From Galeruca laticollis (Eukaryota > Arthropoda > Insecta > Coleoptera > Chrysomelidae): 64,000 nt of DNA. Both the position numbers and the translations under genes were made by a program. Numbering within the stretch: position 1 is the first letter of the stretch; each line of letters begins with the position of its first letter. The notes below the pieces were generated by a model that had not been told where the DNA came from, searched no databases, and saw only the letters and a program-made list of their open reading frames with translations. Shown here piece after piece: positions 53,052-63,377 of this stretch. The stretch spans positions 150,899,309 through 150,963,308 of the forward strand of contig OY998175.1 of the NCBI GenBank assembly GCA_963921935.1, read 5' to 3'.

Positions 53052-55402
53052 CATAGTCCGGGAAAGTAAGGTCGAAAAATCTGTTAACTATCAAAACTTT
53101 CCCATAACTGATTTTTCATTTTTAAATGACAATATATTGACCCAGCATCACTCTCCTAGATTGTCTAATAATTTCCACTGGAGCTTGCGACGCAGCTTGC
53201 AAGCACAGCTCAGACCACCTAAAATTCAAGTGATTTATGTTCGTGTCATTCCTGGATGTGTTCTTACAAAAAAATCGTGGAGATGAAAATTGAAGCAAAT
53301 CTTATGCTCTTGAAGGTGACGTAAATAAAAAAATTCCGATCTTAAATTTTCCAAAAATTGAAAAAATTTACGAAAATTATATTTTTGGTTGGTAATTATA
53401 AATAAAATATTAATATCGAGGTCAAAACATAGATAAACATAGAGGGCAAACTTCTAAAAATTTACATTTTTTCAGATTTGGAAAATTCAAAATGGCGGCT
53501 GCGTAAATTGGAAACAATTTTTTTTTTCAATCGCGTCTAAATTTATGAACATTAACGATATTGAGAAACGGTTTGTTGCAATCGACAGAGTGAAAGTTAT
53601 ATTTTTATAAATAACATAAACAAAATTTTTAAAAAATTTTTTACTTAATTTTTTAGAACATTTACCGAAGGTAAAAATTTTTGCATCTAGTTTTTTCTCA
53701 TTTTGGCGTTGAAAAATTTCTAATTGTTTACGTTATAAATATGTTTGTTTTTGAAAGACGAGTATTTTGAAAAAAAAAATTTCAGATGCGACTTTTACAA
53801 GCTGAGATAAACAAATTCAAAATCTGCTAGATACTGTCATAATATTAATTGAAATTTTCAAATTTTGATCACTTCGCTAGGTTGTTGAATCCCAACTCAA
53901 CTTAAACACAACTTTTCATTTTTCTACCGTTAATTGGCCCATTCTAAAGAGAACAGTAATCCTAGCTCGCTCGGTCAAACGGTGCGGCGGCAGCTGCTTG
54001 GCGTTCTGGTGGGGGGTCAGCGCTCATTCTCTTCGAACGCCCAAAAGACCCTTACTAACATGACTGACGACGTACTTGTACCCGACAAATTATTGAACAT
54101 TATTTCGTGTTCTTGTACCACAGGGTGCTCTACTACCCGGTGTGGTTGTAAAAAAGTTGGCATACATTGTACGATATTATGTAAAAATTGCGAAGGCAAA
54201 AACTGTTGTAACATCGAAATTGTAAGTACGGTATTTGACAATGACGAGGATGATAATGAATCTCTGAATGATGAGCTAAATTTTGATATGACTCAATTAG
54301 CTGATTGTGAACTTGGATGGATTTATAGATATAAATTATAAATATCATTGTACCTTATTTCTAGCAATATGTAATGGTTGATAATAACCATACTATTAGC
54401 AAACCACAAATGCAAAATTTTTACAAAGAAAACCAAAATAAAAGCTTGAGCTTCGTTCAACTGCGAACGAGCGCTGACCCCCCCCCCCCCTCCCCCGCCC
54501 CAAAACGCCAAGCAGCTGCCGCCGCACCGTTTGGCCGAGCGAGCTAGGATTACTATTCTCTTTTGATTGGACCAATTGACGGTAGAAAAATGAAAATTTG
54601 TGTTTAAGTTGAGTTGGGATTCGACAACCTATCGAAGTGATCAAAATTTGAAAATTTCAATCAATATTATCACAGAATCTAACAGACTTTGAATTTGTTT
54701 ATCTCAACTTGTAAAAGTCGCATCTAAAAAATTTTTTTTTTAAATACTTAAATACAACTGGATGGAAAAATTTTTATTTTCGGTAAATGTTCTAAAAAAT
54801 TATGTAAAAATTTTTTTAAAAATCTTGTTAATGTTATTTATAAAAATGTGACTTTCACTCTGTCGATTGCAACAAATCGTTTCTCAATATCGTTAATGTT
54901 CATAAATTTAGACGCGATTGAAAAAAAAATTTGTTTCCAATTTGCGCAGCCGCCATTTTGAATTTTCCAAATTTGAAAAAATGTTAATTTTTAGAAGTTT
55001 GCCCTCTATGTTTATCTATGTTTTGACCTCGATATTAATATTTTATTTATAATTACCAACCAAAAATATAATTTTCGTAAATTTTTTCAATTTTTGGAAA
55101 ATTTAAGATCAGAAATTTTTTTTTTGAAAAAACTATTTACGTCACCTTCAAGAGAATAAGATTTGTTTCAATTTTCATCTCTACGATTTTTTTGTAAGAA
55201 CACATCCAGAAATGACACGAGCATAAATCACTTGAATTTTAGGAGGTCTGAGCTGTGCTTGCAAGCTGCGTCGCAAGCTCCAGCGGAAATTATTAGACAA
55301 TCTAGGAGAGTGATGCTGGGTCAATATATTTTCATTTGAAAATGAAAAATCAATTATGGGAAACTTTTGACTTTTATTTCCTTACTTTCCCGGACTATCA
55401 TG
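53052..55402. mobile_element. Large foldback/palindrome (2.35 kb) around a Cys-rich exon
   Basis: Arms of ~0.95 kb (53052-54030 and 54460-55402) are inverted copies at roughly 90 percent identity, beginning TAGTCCGGGAAAGTAAGG at the outside. Inner parts include CGGTGCGGCGGCAGCTGC and its complement. The ~430-bp loop contains a Cys-rich coding segment. A homopolymer C run (54478-54490) lies at the inner edge of the right arm. No transposase and no clear target duplication were found; the outer ends next to TAGTCC are similar but not flanked by an obvious repeat. Confidence 0.8.
53934..54341 (+). CDS. CXC-like cysteine-rich protein fragment inside the palindrome
   Basis: A 135-codon frame; the informative part reads LLNIISCSCTTGCSTTRCGC, KKVGIHCTILCKNCEGKNCC, followed by an acidic tail. 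C-x-C...C....C.C.K.G..C...C..C....C is the tesmin/CXC-like metal-binding pattern found at the C-terminus of many uncharacterised insect proteins, often transposon-associated. A consensus donor (GTAAGT, 54220-54225) sits directly after the Cys block (AACATCGAAATT), so the natural exon may end there and the acidic tail may be intronic. The N-terminal 40 residues overlap the palindrome arm. Function unknown. Confidence 0.45.
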   Translation: MAHSKENSNPSSLGQTVRRQLLGVLVGGQRSFSSNAQKTLTNMTDDVLVPDKLLNIISCSCTTGCSTTRCGCKKVGIHCTILCKNCEGKNCCNIEIVSTVFDNDEDDNESLNDELNFDMTQLADCELGWIYRYKL

Positions 55403-55477
55403 TATTCTTCTACTTCGGAATGTACTTTAGCTCGCCATTTAGTATTACACATTGGGTCCGCACGTGATTTTTATTTC

Positions 55478-55831
55478 GGGTCGAATTTGACCCCACCATA
55501 GTAGTTGCGTTATTATTATTTTGGTTATCAGTAGTTAACTATATTGTAATGGCTGATAACCATTTTAGAATTGGCGGTAAAATATTAACGCACATAGGAA
55601 TTAAGATAACAGTGATACTGACAATGATAGTGAACACTCACGACACAGATTCAGAAATTGATGACTTATCAACTGGCGAATATGACAAATGAAAGCAACT
55701 AGACCACTTGAAGCCTGGTCACTTCTTATAACTCGTGACACTATTCATACAAATGCAAAAATTACCGAGCTCAGTTCAAATTATGGAGATGAATGCACAT
55801 CTTTTTACCTCTGTGTTAGTGAAATCAATTG
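55478..55831 (+). pseudogene. Possible 5' part of another piggyBac-like element
   Basis: GGGTCGAATTTGACCC (55478-55493) is a 16-bp near-palindrome like those next to the piggyBac ends in this window. It is followed by a short broken frame with an acidic stretch (THDTDSEIDDLSTGEYDK), reminiscent of piggyBac N-termini. The gypsy LTR element is inserted at its right end. No catalytic block is present, so the assignment is weak. Confidence 0.25.
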
Positions 55832-55835
55832 CTGG

Positions 55836-56288
55836 TGTGATGATCCCAAAAAGACATTATTCAAAAAGACATTATTAGATTTGTGTAAACATTAATTTCA
55901 AATATTGCTAGCGGCCAGTGAACTGGCAAGGGCAGTGAAATAGATAACAAACACGTTCGTTTTATAAATATCGTATTGATACGGCCGACAAGGTCAAGAA
56001 TACGGAGCATTGACTCTGTTAGTTTTAATAATTTCCAATATAAATAGATAGTTCAATCCTTTGATGAGGATTCAGTATTATTATTGTTATTAATAGTACA
56101 AACGTATGTATTGTGTGGTCAGTAATTTATATCTGTAGTTTATAAATATATGTTATCCCAGTGAGTTTTAAAACGATGTTATTTTCTAACCCTAAAGAAT
56201 GGTTCACTAGGTAAGTGTTTCCCGAAGATGAATGGTTCTATGGTTAAAGAAGTATATACGAGGGGCACTTGCTAAGTAACCACCACAT
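55836..56288 (+). repeat. Gypsy 5' LTR (453 bp)
   Basis: Begins TGTGATGATCCC and ends AACCACCACA. It is nearly identical to the 3' LTR, with a few substitutions and small indels (for example an extra AATATAAATAGATAGTTC segment here). Confidence 0.93.
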
Positions 56289-56306
56289 GGTGACCCCGAC
56301 GTGATG
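56289..56306 (+). promoter_or_regulatory. tRNA-Trp primer binding site
   Basis: TGGTGACCCCGACGTGAT directly follows the LTR and is the complement of the 3' end of metazoan tRNA-Trp including CCA. Confidence 0.85.
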
Positions 56307-56777
56307 GATGGATGGTAAAATGGATTTTGCCGTGTACATCGCCACCACATGGCGATCCTGCAAACTAAATGGTAAATATTGCTGCAAACTAAATGGAAAA
56401 TGGTAAATAATCCTGCGAATTAATGGTAATTCAAACGAGTGGAGGTATATGGTCTTTTATTTAAATTTTGGACCCTGGAGAAGTAAAACTATGGGTGGTA
56501 CACCTACTAAACAAGAGGTACAATAAACTGGTACCGTAAACAATAATTTTATAGTGCAACAAGATAGTTTTACAACGCATATAATAGTTTTATTGTATAT
56601 AATAACGGTAGCTTTCATTCTGAAATTCAGATGGTCCCTATGGAAAACGCATCGAAGAGCGTTAAAAAGAGACATCAACCGAGGCATTGCAGCGAAGCAG
56701 ACGTCAGGATCTTTGACTGTATAAAACTGTAAGTACTTATGCACTCTATTTTTATGAACGAATGGTAAATCTTTTAA

Positions 56778-57835
56778 ATGTCAATAACGTGGGAAGATTT
56801 GGAAGATAAGCTAAGGGCAATTGTAGAAGAAATAAATAAACAGGGAAAAAGGGTTTTGAAAAAGGAAACTCTTAAAAATCTAGATATTCACTTTGAAGTA
56901 ATTAATAGTATAATAATTCTTTATAATAATTTTGCTAAATTAATAGGTAAAAATTGGAAAAACTTAAGTTTAGTACAACAAGAAAGTTGTAAAAATTATT
57001 CAGATAGGATTAGGGATAAAACTGCTAGGGCATTTCCAGCGCTGAATTGTATTATTAAAATACCTACCTCTATATTTGAGGAGATCGATACGGGTGTATT
57101 ACAAGCGATAAGCAAACAATTGAAAATGGCGACAAGTATTAATGATTTTTTTAATTTCGCGAGTAAGGTCTTACCTACTGAATTCGACGGAGAAGCAAGC
57201 AAGTTACAATCATTTTTAGGCTCATTAGATTTGTTGCAAATGAAGAAAATGCGATTCAACTAATTAAGACAAGACTGACTGGAAAAGCTATAAGTTTGAT
57301 CACGACGGAAAACTCTATTATAGAAATTAGGGATAAACTAAAATCAGGAATGAGAGGAGACAACCCAAGCCTTCTCTTAGCGAAACGTAATAAAGTAAGA
57401 CAAAATGTGAAAGACATAACGCAATACACGACGGAAATAGAGACATTGGCAGAGAAACTACAGGCAGCATACGTGTCAGAAGGGATGCCAGAACGTCTAG
57501 CTGAAAAATACACCAAAGAAGCAACTATTAAGGCAGTAACGATGAATGCCACAGCGGATCCAACAGAAACGATCATAGCAGCGGGAAGCTTTGAAACCAC
57601 GCAAGAAGTATTATCCAAGTTAGTATCAGAAGAAGACATAGTAAGCCAACAACAAGTTTTACACATGAAGGGCAATAGGAATTTCTTCAGGAAATCAGAT
57701 TTTGACTTTAGGAACAATCATAGGAGGATTTCACAACGGCAACCCCTCAGGAAGGACATTCAGACAGTATAATCAAGGAAATGGTTACGGCAGATACGTA
57801 GATTTCAATAAGGAGAGGAAATTCAATAGGAACGG
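56778..57835 (+). pseudogene. Gypsy Gag (capsid region), frameshifted
   Basis: Frame 56778-57263 opens MSITWEDLEDKLRAIVEEIN and includes KVLPTEFDGEASKLQSFLGS, the PxFdG..akL..Fl capsid start of retrotransposon Gag. A frameshift near 57235 leads into the frame that covers 57296-57772: SLITTENSIIEIRDKLKSGM, KVRQNVKDITQYTTEIETLA, PERLAEKYTKEATI. It continues in another frame toward an Asn/Arg-rich tail (FNKERKFNRNGNYNN), where a MITE is inserted. No CCHC knuckle was seen. The element cannot express intact Gag. Confidence 0.75.
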
Positions 57836-57856
57836 CAATTACAATAATCGGATTAA

Positions 57857-58025
57857 ACGATGAAATAAAACAATATAGTTTGTTTAAATCTACTGTGTTA
57901 GTGTAACGCGTCAACAAGTTTAAATTGAAAATTAGTTCAAATAAATGAAGATTTAAACAAACTATATTGTTTTATTTCATCGTTCAGTATGGATCTTCAT
58001 CAAGTAAAAGCCTCATCTATTTAAT
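57857..58025 (+). mobile_element. MITE family 'ACGATGAAAT', copy 2, in gypsy gag
   Basis: Flanked by the 8-bp duplication CGGATTAA (57849-57856, 58026-58033). Internal inverted arms ACGATGAAATAAAACAATAT (57857) and its complement (ending ~57984) span ~34 bp, followed by the asymmetric tail ...AAAGCCTCATCTATTTAAT shared with copy 1 at 18463-18626. Confidence 0.85.
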
Positions 58026-58059
58026 CGGATTAACAATAATAACGGAAGAATAGGCGAAA

Positions 58060-58439
58060 TAGAACATAAAATTGAAGAAATGAGCAGGCAAATAGCACAG
58101 AAGAAGGAAAAATTACGATTTAAGGATAGAAAATATGGAACTCAAGGAAAAAACAGAATTTTTGCAAGGAAACATGCCACATACCCATAAAAATTTTAGA
58201 GAGAAGAATTTGATAATACATGATATAGAAGAAGGAAACGAAGAAGATGAGGAACAACTAGAATATAAATTAGAAGATTTAATGAAAAAGGTTAATAACA
58301 CAGTAGATGTTAAATCAGATATTTTGAAATGTAAAAGAATAGGAAATATAAACAGTAACAAAAATAGGCCAGTACTAATAATGATGAAAGACGTGAATAA
58401 GAAAATAGAAACTTTGAAAGGAACTAATAAATTAAAAGG

Positions 58440-58481
<42 letters not shown>

Positions 58482-58577
58482 TAAGTTATCGGGAATAAGC
58501 CTTCCTGAGAAGGCTTATTCCCGATAACTTATAACTATTCTGGTTTCAACTAGTTCAAGCCGACTACCTTTTACTCG

Positions 58578-58637
<60 letters not shown>

Positions 58638-58925
58638 ATGAAGATTATCCAAAATAATCCAAAATATATACTAGAACAGAGAAAACAGTTAATAAGATAT
58701 ATGAAACAGGCGAGAGAAAGTGGATCTAAAGCTAAGATTATCGATAATACATTAATGATAAATGACAACGTATATAGTCTAAAAGAACTAGAAGAAAGGA
58801 AAAATCAATTAGAAATACATACAGGATGGAATAAATCAACATATAAGGAAAATAACGAAATCAATCGGAAAACTTTTAATACAACCTTCAATGATAAACG
58901 TTTTAAACAACTAAGAGGTGAATAG
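58060..58925 (+). pseudogene. LINE ORF1-like segment occupying the gypsy pol region
   Basis: A coiled coil (IEEMSRQIAQKKEKL) is followed by NFREKNLIIHDIEEGNEEDE, ILKCKRIGNINSNKNRPVLI and KIETLKGTNKLKGTN. After the (TA)n insertion (58446-58634) come QRKQLIRYMKQARESGSKAK, TLMINDNVYSLKELEERKNQ and a stop at 58923. This order (coil, RRM-like domain, C-terminal LMI.....Y.LKEL block) matches the ORF1 proteins of insect LINEs, also seen at 24.8 and 62.9 kb. It sits where gypsy protease, RT and RNase H are expected, so the element is a chimaera. Confidence 0.75.
58446..58634. repeat. (TA)n insertion with a perfect 62-bp hairpin
   Basis: (TA)n (58446-58475), then a perfect inverted repeat 58476-58537 (29-bp arms, loop CTGA, arm core GTTATCGGGAATAAGCCTTC), a unique 43-bp stretch to 58580, and a second (TA)n (58581-58634). 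It interrupts an ORF1 between codons for TNIY and DEDYPK-like residues, so the whole block is an insertion at a short TATA site. Confidence 0.85.
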
Positions 58926-58926
58926 A

Positions 58927-60272
58927 ATGTCAATTTTATACTTTGAAAATAACCGTATCTCGCTAAGGATGAGCATTCGGATCAAAAATGAATTGAAATT
59001 TAGTGAAGCCTTATTTACCGGAATACACAACTTCGAGCTAGGAGGAACGTTGGAAAAGCTTGAGGAGCTGTCGGCAAAATTTGAAGTAAAAAGAATGAAG
59101 ATATACGCAAATGATTATATATTCAAAAAGTGCACAATAGAAGAATTTATAGAATAAGGGAATAAAAGGTTAAAAAATATGCAAGTATGTATATGCGAAG
59201 TACCAAAAACGATACAGCAGAAAGAAGAGATCCAAAAGATTCTAGAAAGATATCACAATGATCCAATGTTTGGAGGACATGTAGGAAACAATAGATTATT
59301 AAAGAAACTGAGAGCAAATTTTAGGTGGAAAAACATGGAGAAAGACGTAAGGAAGTATGTAAAAAATTGCCACGAATGCCAAGCGAATAAAGCAAAACCT
59401 AGTCATAAAGAAAAATCTGTCATCCCGGACACATCTATAAAACCGTTTGATATCATTTATATATACACAATAGGTCCTTTTGTGGAAAGTAACAACGGGA
59501 ATCGTTATTGTATAACAATATTATACGAATTAACAAAATACGCGGTTATGATACCGGTCATTAACAAAGAGGCAACCACAATAGCAAAAGCTATATTTAA
59601 CAACTTTATACCAAACTATGGATTGATGAAAGAGATAAGGACAGATCAAGGAACGGAATATAAGAACGAAATAATGAAGAACTTAGCGGAACTTTTAAAA
59701 ATAAAACATAATTTTTCAACGGCATACCACCATGAAGCGATAGGCAGTTGTGAAAAATTACACAGAACGTTTAATGAGTACGTAAGAAACTTTATCAAAG
59801 ATTCTAGGGATAACTGGTGCGAATTTGTAAAAATGTTTGCATATTGTTATAATACAACACCAAACACGTATCACGGATACACTCCTTTTGAGTTATTATA
59901 CGGTAGGGAACCCAACATACCAGAATTTTTAAATGTAGAAATAGAACCATGTTACAATCTTGAAAGGTATGATAAAGAGTTGAAATATAAAATACAGTAT
60001 GCGAATGAAAGAGCAAACAGTTTTTGATGAAAAATAAGTTAATTAGAGTGAATAAAAGTGAAAAGGAATCTTCACCCGTAAACTTTAGGGTAGAGGAGTC
60101 AGTTATTTTAAGAAATGAGGAAAGAAATAAGTTCGATCCACATTATTTAAGTCCATTTAAAATAACGGAAGTAAAAGGAGTAAACTGTGAGATTACATCT
60201 CAAAACAATAAAAAACAAAGCGTTCATAAAAATCGGATGTATAAATACCATAACAAAAATATTTGTAAATAA
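58927..60272 (+). pseudogene. Gypsy integrase and C-terminal pol
   Basis: After a pre-integrase segment (58927-59157, with one stop) the frame 59179-60027 (282 codons) reads HNDPMFGGHVGNNRLLKKLR and VKNCHECQANKAKP, a His-His-Cys-Cys zinc domain. The core keeps RTDQGTEYKNEIM (second catalytic Asp) and GSCEKLHRTFNEY (catalytic Glu), but the first Asp is lost: the DTIGP block reads YTIGP. A stop at 60025 is overlapped by 60024-60272, carrying VILRNEERNKFDPHYLSPFK, the chromodomain-less C-terminal GPF-type block, ending at 60270. No env follows. Confidence 0.85.
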
Positions 60273-60396
60273 GTGAAGTGTGACAATAAACAAACAAACA
60301 GTGTTTAATAAACAAAGCAATTAGTGAGAACTATTAACGTTATAGGTAGTATCCAAAATTTATCGAGGATAATTTTTCTCTTCCAATAGGGGATGA

Positions 60397-60834
60397 TGTG
60401 ATGATCCCAAAAAGACATTATTCAAAAAGACATTATTAGATTTGTGTAAACATTAATTTCAAAATTGCTAGCGGCCAGTGAACTGGCAAGGGCAGTGAAA
60501 TAGATAACAAACACGTCCGTTTTATAAATATCGTATTGACACGACCGACAAGGTCAAGAATACGGAGCATTGACTATGTTAGTTTTAATAATTTCCTATA
60601 TAATCCTTTGATGAGGATTCAGTATTATTATTGTTATTAATAGTAGAAACGTATGTATTGTGTGGTCAGTAATTTATATCTGTAGTTTATAAATATATGT
60701 TATCCCAGTGAGTTTTAAAACGATGTTATTTTCTAGCTCTAAATAATGGTTCACTAGGTAAGTGTTTCCCGAAGATGAATGGTTCTATGGTTAAAGAAGT
60801 ATATACGAGGGGCACTTGCTAAGTAACCACCACA
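60397..60834 (+). repeat. Gypsy 3' LTR (438 bp)
   Basis: Starts TGTGATGATCCC after a purine-rich AATAGGGGATGA tract and ends ACCACCACA before the duplicated CTGG. Nearly identical to the 5' LTR. Confidence 0.93.
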
Positions 60835-60838
60835 CTGG

Positions 60839-61130
60839 TTTACATTGCTCTGAAAATTTTCAAAAAGTATAAAAGTGAAATCATAGTTCAGTATCTCCTG
60901 AAGTGGAAGTGAGCAGTAAGTCTTCTGATTATTGTAATAAATTGCATGTTTACTTTCGACAATCCTCATCGTGAAGTGACAAAAACAACCCAGTCGTCAA
61001 GGATTCGAAGGTTGGACATACATTCCACCAACGGTCAGTTTGTGCAAATATGAATAGAGATGAACAGTTAACAAACAATCAATTACTCTAAAATTATTAA
61101 TCTATTGAGAGTGGAAATGGGAAAATAAAA
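60839..61130. other. Spacer, likely 5' UTR of the following LINE
   Basis: No ORF. The right half precedes the ORF1 start directly and could be LINE leader sequence. Confidence 0.4.
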
Positions 61131-63194
61131 ATGGAGTTAAAAGAACATATAGATTTAGAAAATGAAATATTGATGGATGTTATCAGAGATCAGAATAGGA
61201 AGATATCTGATTTAGAACAGAAGTGTGAAAAACTCACTGAAAATTATTTTGTTTTGGATAGGAAAACTAGAAAAAATAAACGGTTTTAAAGATTAAAACT
61301 AACTTTTCCGCATCTGTGGCCCTGAATGATATTCTATCATAAAATTGTCACTTGTATACACTTCGGAGGATGTATCATGCTAACAAACCGAAATTTGTCC
61401 AAAAATAACCAAAAATGTAATATATCTGGATTTATAGGACCCGCTGTAGTCGCTCTAGTCAGCTGAAAATCAATAGGGTTCATCTGTGAGACACCTTGAA
61501 CAATATTCAATCATAAAATTGGCCACTTGTATACACTCTGGAGACTGTATCTTGCTAACAAACTGAAACTTCTCCAAAAATGACAAAAATTTGGAACTTC
61601 AAGTAGCATAGAACCCGGTGTACTGGCTTTAGTGAGCTGAATATCAATAGGATTCATCTTTAAGACGCTCTGAACAATGTCCAATCATAAAATTGGTCAC
61701 TTGTATATACTCCGGAGGCTGTATCGTGCTAACAAACTTAAATTTCTCCAAAAATGACAAAAATATCTTACTTAAAGTACTATAGCACCTATTGTACTGG
61801 CTCTGGTGAACTGAAAATCAATAGGGTTCATCTGTGAGATGTTCTAAATAATGTTCAATCATAAAATTGATGATTTGTTGCACTCCGGAGGCTTTATCGT
61901 GCTAACAAGACCATGTTACGAAAAGTGGCCGACGACAACGACGACATACTCACAGGATTTTTTTACAAATACCGTATTTTCGTGTTGTTCTTGGTGGAAA
62001 ATGTAAAAATAACTAACTTTTCTCGCATATTAGATAGGTTGTGCGGAAAAGTAAAACATTTCAAAATTCCAACCATAGCAATCGTTGTACTGGCTTTAGT
62101 GAGCTGAATATCAATAGAGTTCATCTGTGAGACACCTTGAACAATATTCAATCATAAAATTGGCCACTTGTATACACTCTGGAGACTGTATCTTGCTAAC
62201 AAACTGAAATTTCTCAAAAAATTACTAAAATGTCGTACTTCTAGTACCATAGCACCCGTTGTGCTGGCTCTGGTGAGCTGAAAATCAATAGGGTTCATCT
62301 GTGACATGTCCTTAACACTATTCAATTATAAAATTGGTTACTTGTTGCACTCCGGAGGCTGTATCGTGCTAACAAGACATGTAACGAAAAGTGGCCGACG
62401 ACAACGACATACACACAGGATATTTTTTCTAAAAACCGTTTTTTTGGGTTGTTGTTGATGGAAAACGTAAAAATAACTCAAAAAAAAATTTCAAAATTCC
62501 AACTTTTTTTGGGGTAAACCAATACTTTTCTCGCATATTAGATAGGTTGGGCGGAAAAGTAATAATATTATTGTTTTTGGTTTAGAGTGTGATTCTAACG
62601 TCGATGGTGTAAGGACAGCTATTGTAAAACTCAACACTTTGTTGGGGACTAGTCTGTGTGAATCAGACATCAATAATATTTTCTCACTACATAATACTTC
62701 CAGGCCAGCTCTGAAGATTGAGTTCATCTCTTATTTAAAAAAGAATTCAGTATTCCAGAATATTTCAAAATTAAAAGGTACCGACATATTTATTTCACAC
62801 GATATTTGATACGAAGATCGCCAAAACTATAAAATACTTGCCAAACGCATGAAGGATGCTAGAGAGACATCTTTCCGCCAAAATCGTGAATCACAAACTT
62901 GTTGTCAACGGCAAAGCCTATACTGCGATTGAATTGGAAAAGGTAAGTGGAAGCCAGGTGAAGGTACAAGTTTCAAGCAAAAGAGGACGAGCATCTTTTA
63001 GTGCTCCATCAACTCCTTCGCACCCTCCTCCAATCACCCACAGCTCTGAAACTGAAGATATTGAAGACAAAATTGAGTCTGATCTGAACACAACTGTTAA
63101 ACCCCATCTTAAAAAACAGAAACAACAAGATATAATTTCCGGGTCCGAGAGAAGAACACACAAAATAGTTCATCTACAAAATAAAAAACTCTGA
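61131..63194 (+). pseudogene. LINE ORF1, split by an insertion
   Basis: The first part reads MELKEHIDLENEILMDVIRD, QNRKISDLEQKCEKLTENYF and VLDRKTRKN, a coiled coil. After the insertion the frame resumes with IIVFGLECDSNVDGVRTAIV, the RRM-like ALKIEFISYLKKNSVFQNIS, KLKGTDIFIS, a stop at about 62809, RMKDARETSF, then in a shifted frame ERHLSAKIVNHKLVVNGKAY, TAIELEKVS and a Ser/Pro-rich tail ending at 63192. The order is that of other ORF1 copies in the window. Confidence 0.75.
61280..62560. repeat. Tandem array (~175-180 bp units) inserted in LINE ORF1
   Basis: Six units share the words TCATCTGTGAGACACCTTGA, CAATCATAAAATTG, CACTTGTATACACT, GGAG.CTGTATCTTGCTAAC and TGAAAATCAATAGGGTTCAT; heads lie near 61310, 61481, 61657, 61830, 62122 and 62300. 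Unit 4 and the last unit carry an extra block (CGAAAAGTGGCCGACGACAA...GCGGAAAAGTAA). The insert is bounded by a 5-bp duplication AATAA (61275-61279, 62561-62565). Near the ends lies an inverted ACTTTTCCGC / GCGGAAAAGT pair. No ORF of note. Confidence 0.8.
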
Positions 63195-63334
63195 TTAGTT
63201 GTTACTAGTTATTTCTGTTTATTATTTGATCTTTACATATATTTATCTTCAGTTCATCTACAAAGTAAAAAACTCTGATAAGTTGTTACTAGTTATTTCT
63301 GTTTATTATTTGATCTTTACATATATTTATCTTT
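63168..63334 (+). repeat. Two-copy tandem repeat (~84 bp) between ORF1 and ORF2
   Basis: GTTCATCTACAAA.TAAAAAA through TTACATATATTTATCTT is repeated almost perfectly; copy 1 encodes the ORF1 C-terminus. Confidence 0.9.
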
Positions 63335-63377
63335 TTTTCCCTCTTATTCATTAACTTCTTCCAACGCAAAGCTACAC

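Larger units (their letters stand above)
55836..60834 (+). mobile_element. Ty3/gypsy LTR retrotransposon (CsRn1-like), internally replaced
   Basis: Two LTRs (55836-56288 and 60397-60834) enclose gag and integrase in one orientation, flanked by the 4-bp duplication CTGG (55832-55835, 60835-60838). The primer site is complementary to tRNA-Trp, a known trait of the CsRn1 clade. The protease, RT and RNase H region is missing; its place is taken by LINE ORF1-like sequence and a (TA)n hairpin insertion. No env-like gene follows integrase. Confidence 0.9.

Noticed and set aside
56060..56090. TTTGATGAGGATT in the gypsy LTR as a hammerhead core
   Set aside because: Lacks the CTGANGA core and the GAAA strand; it is only a short AATCC/GGATT hairpin.
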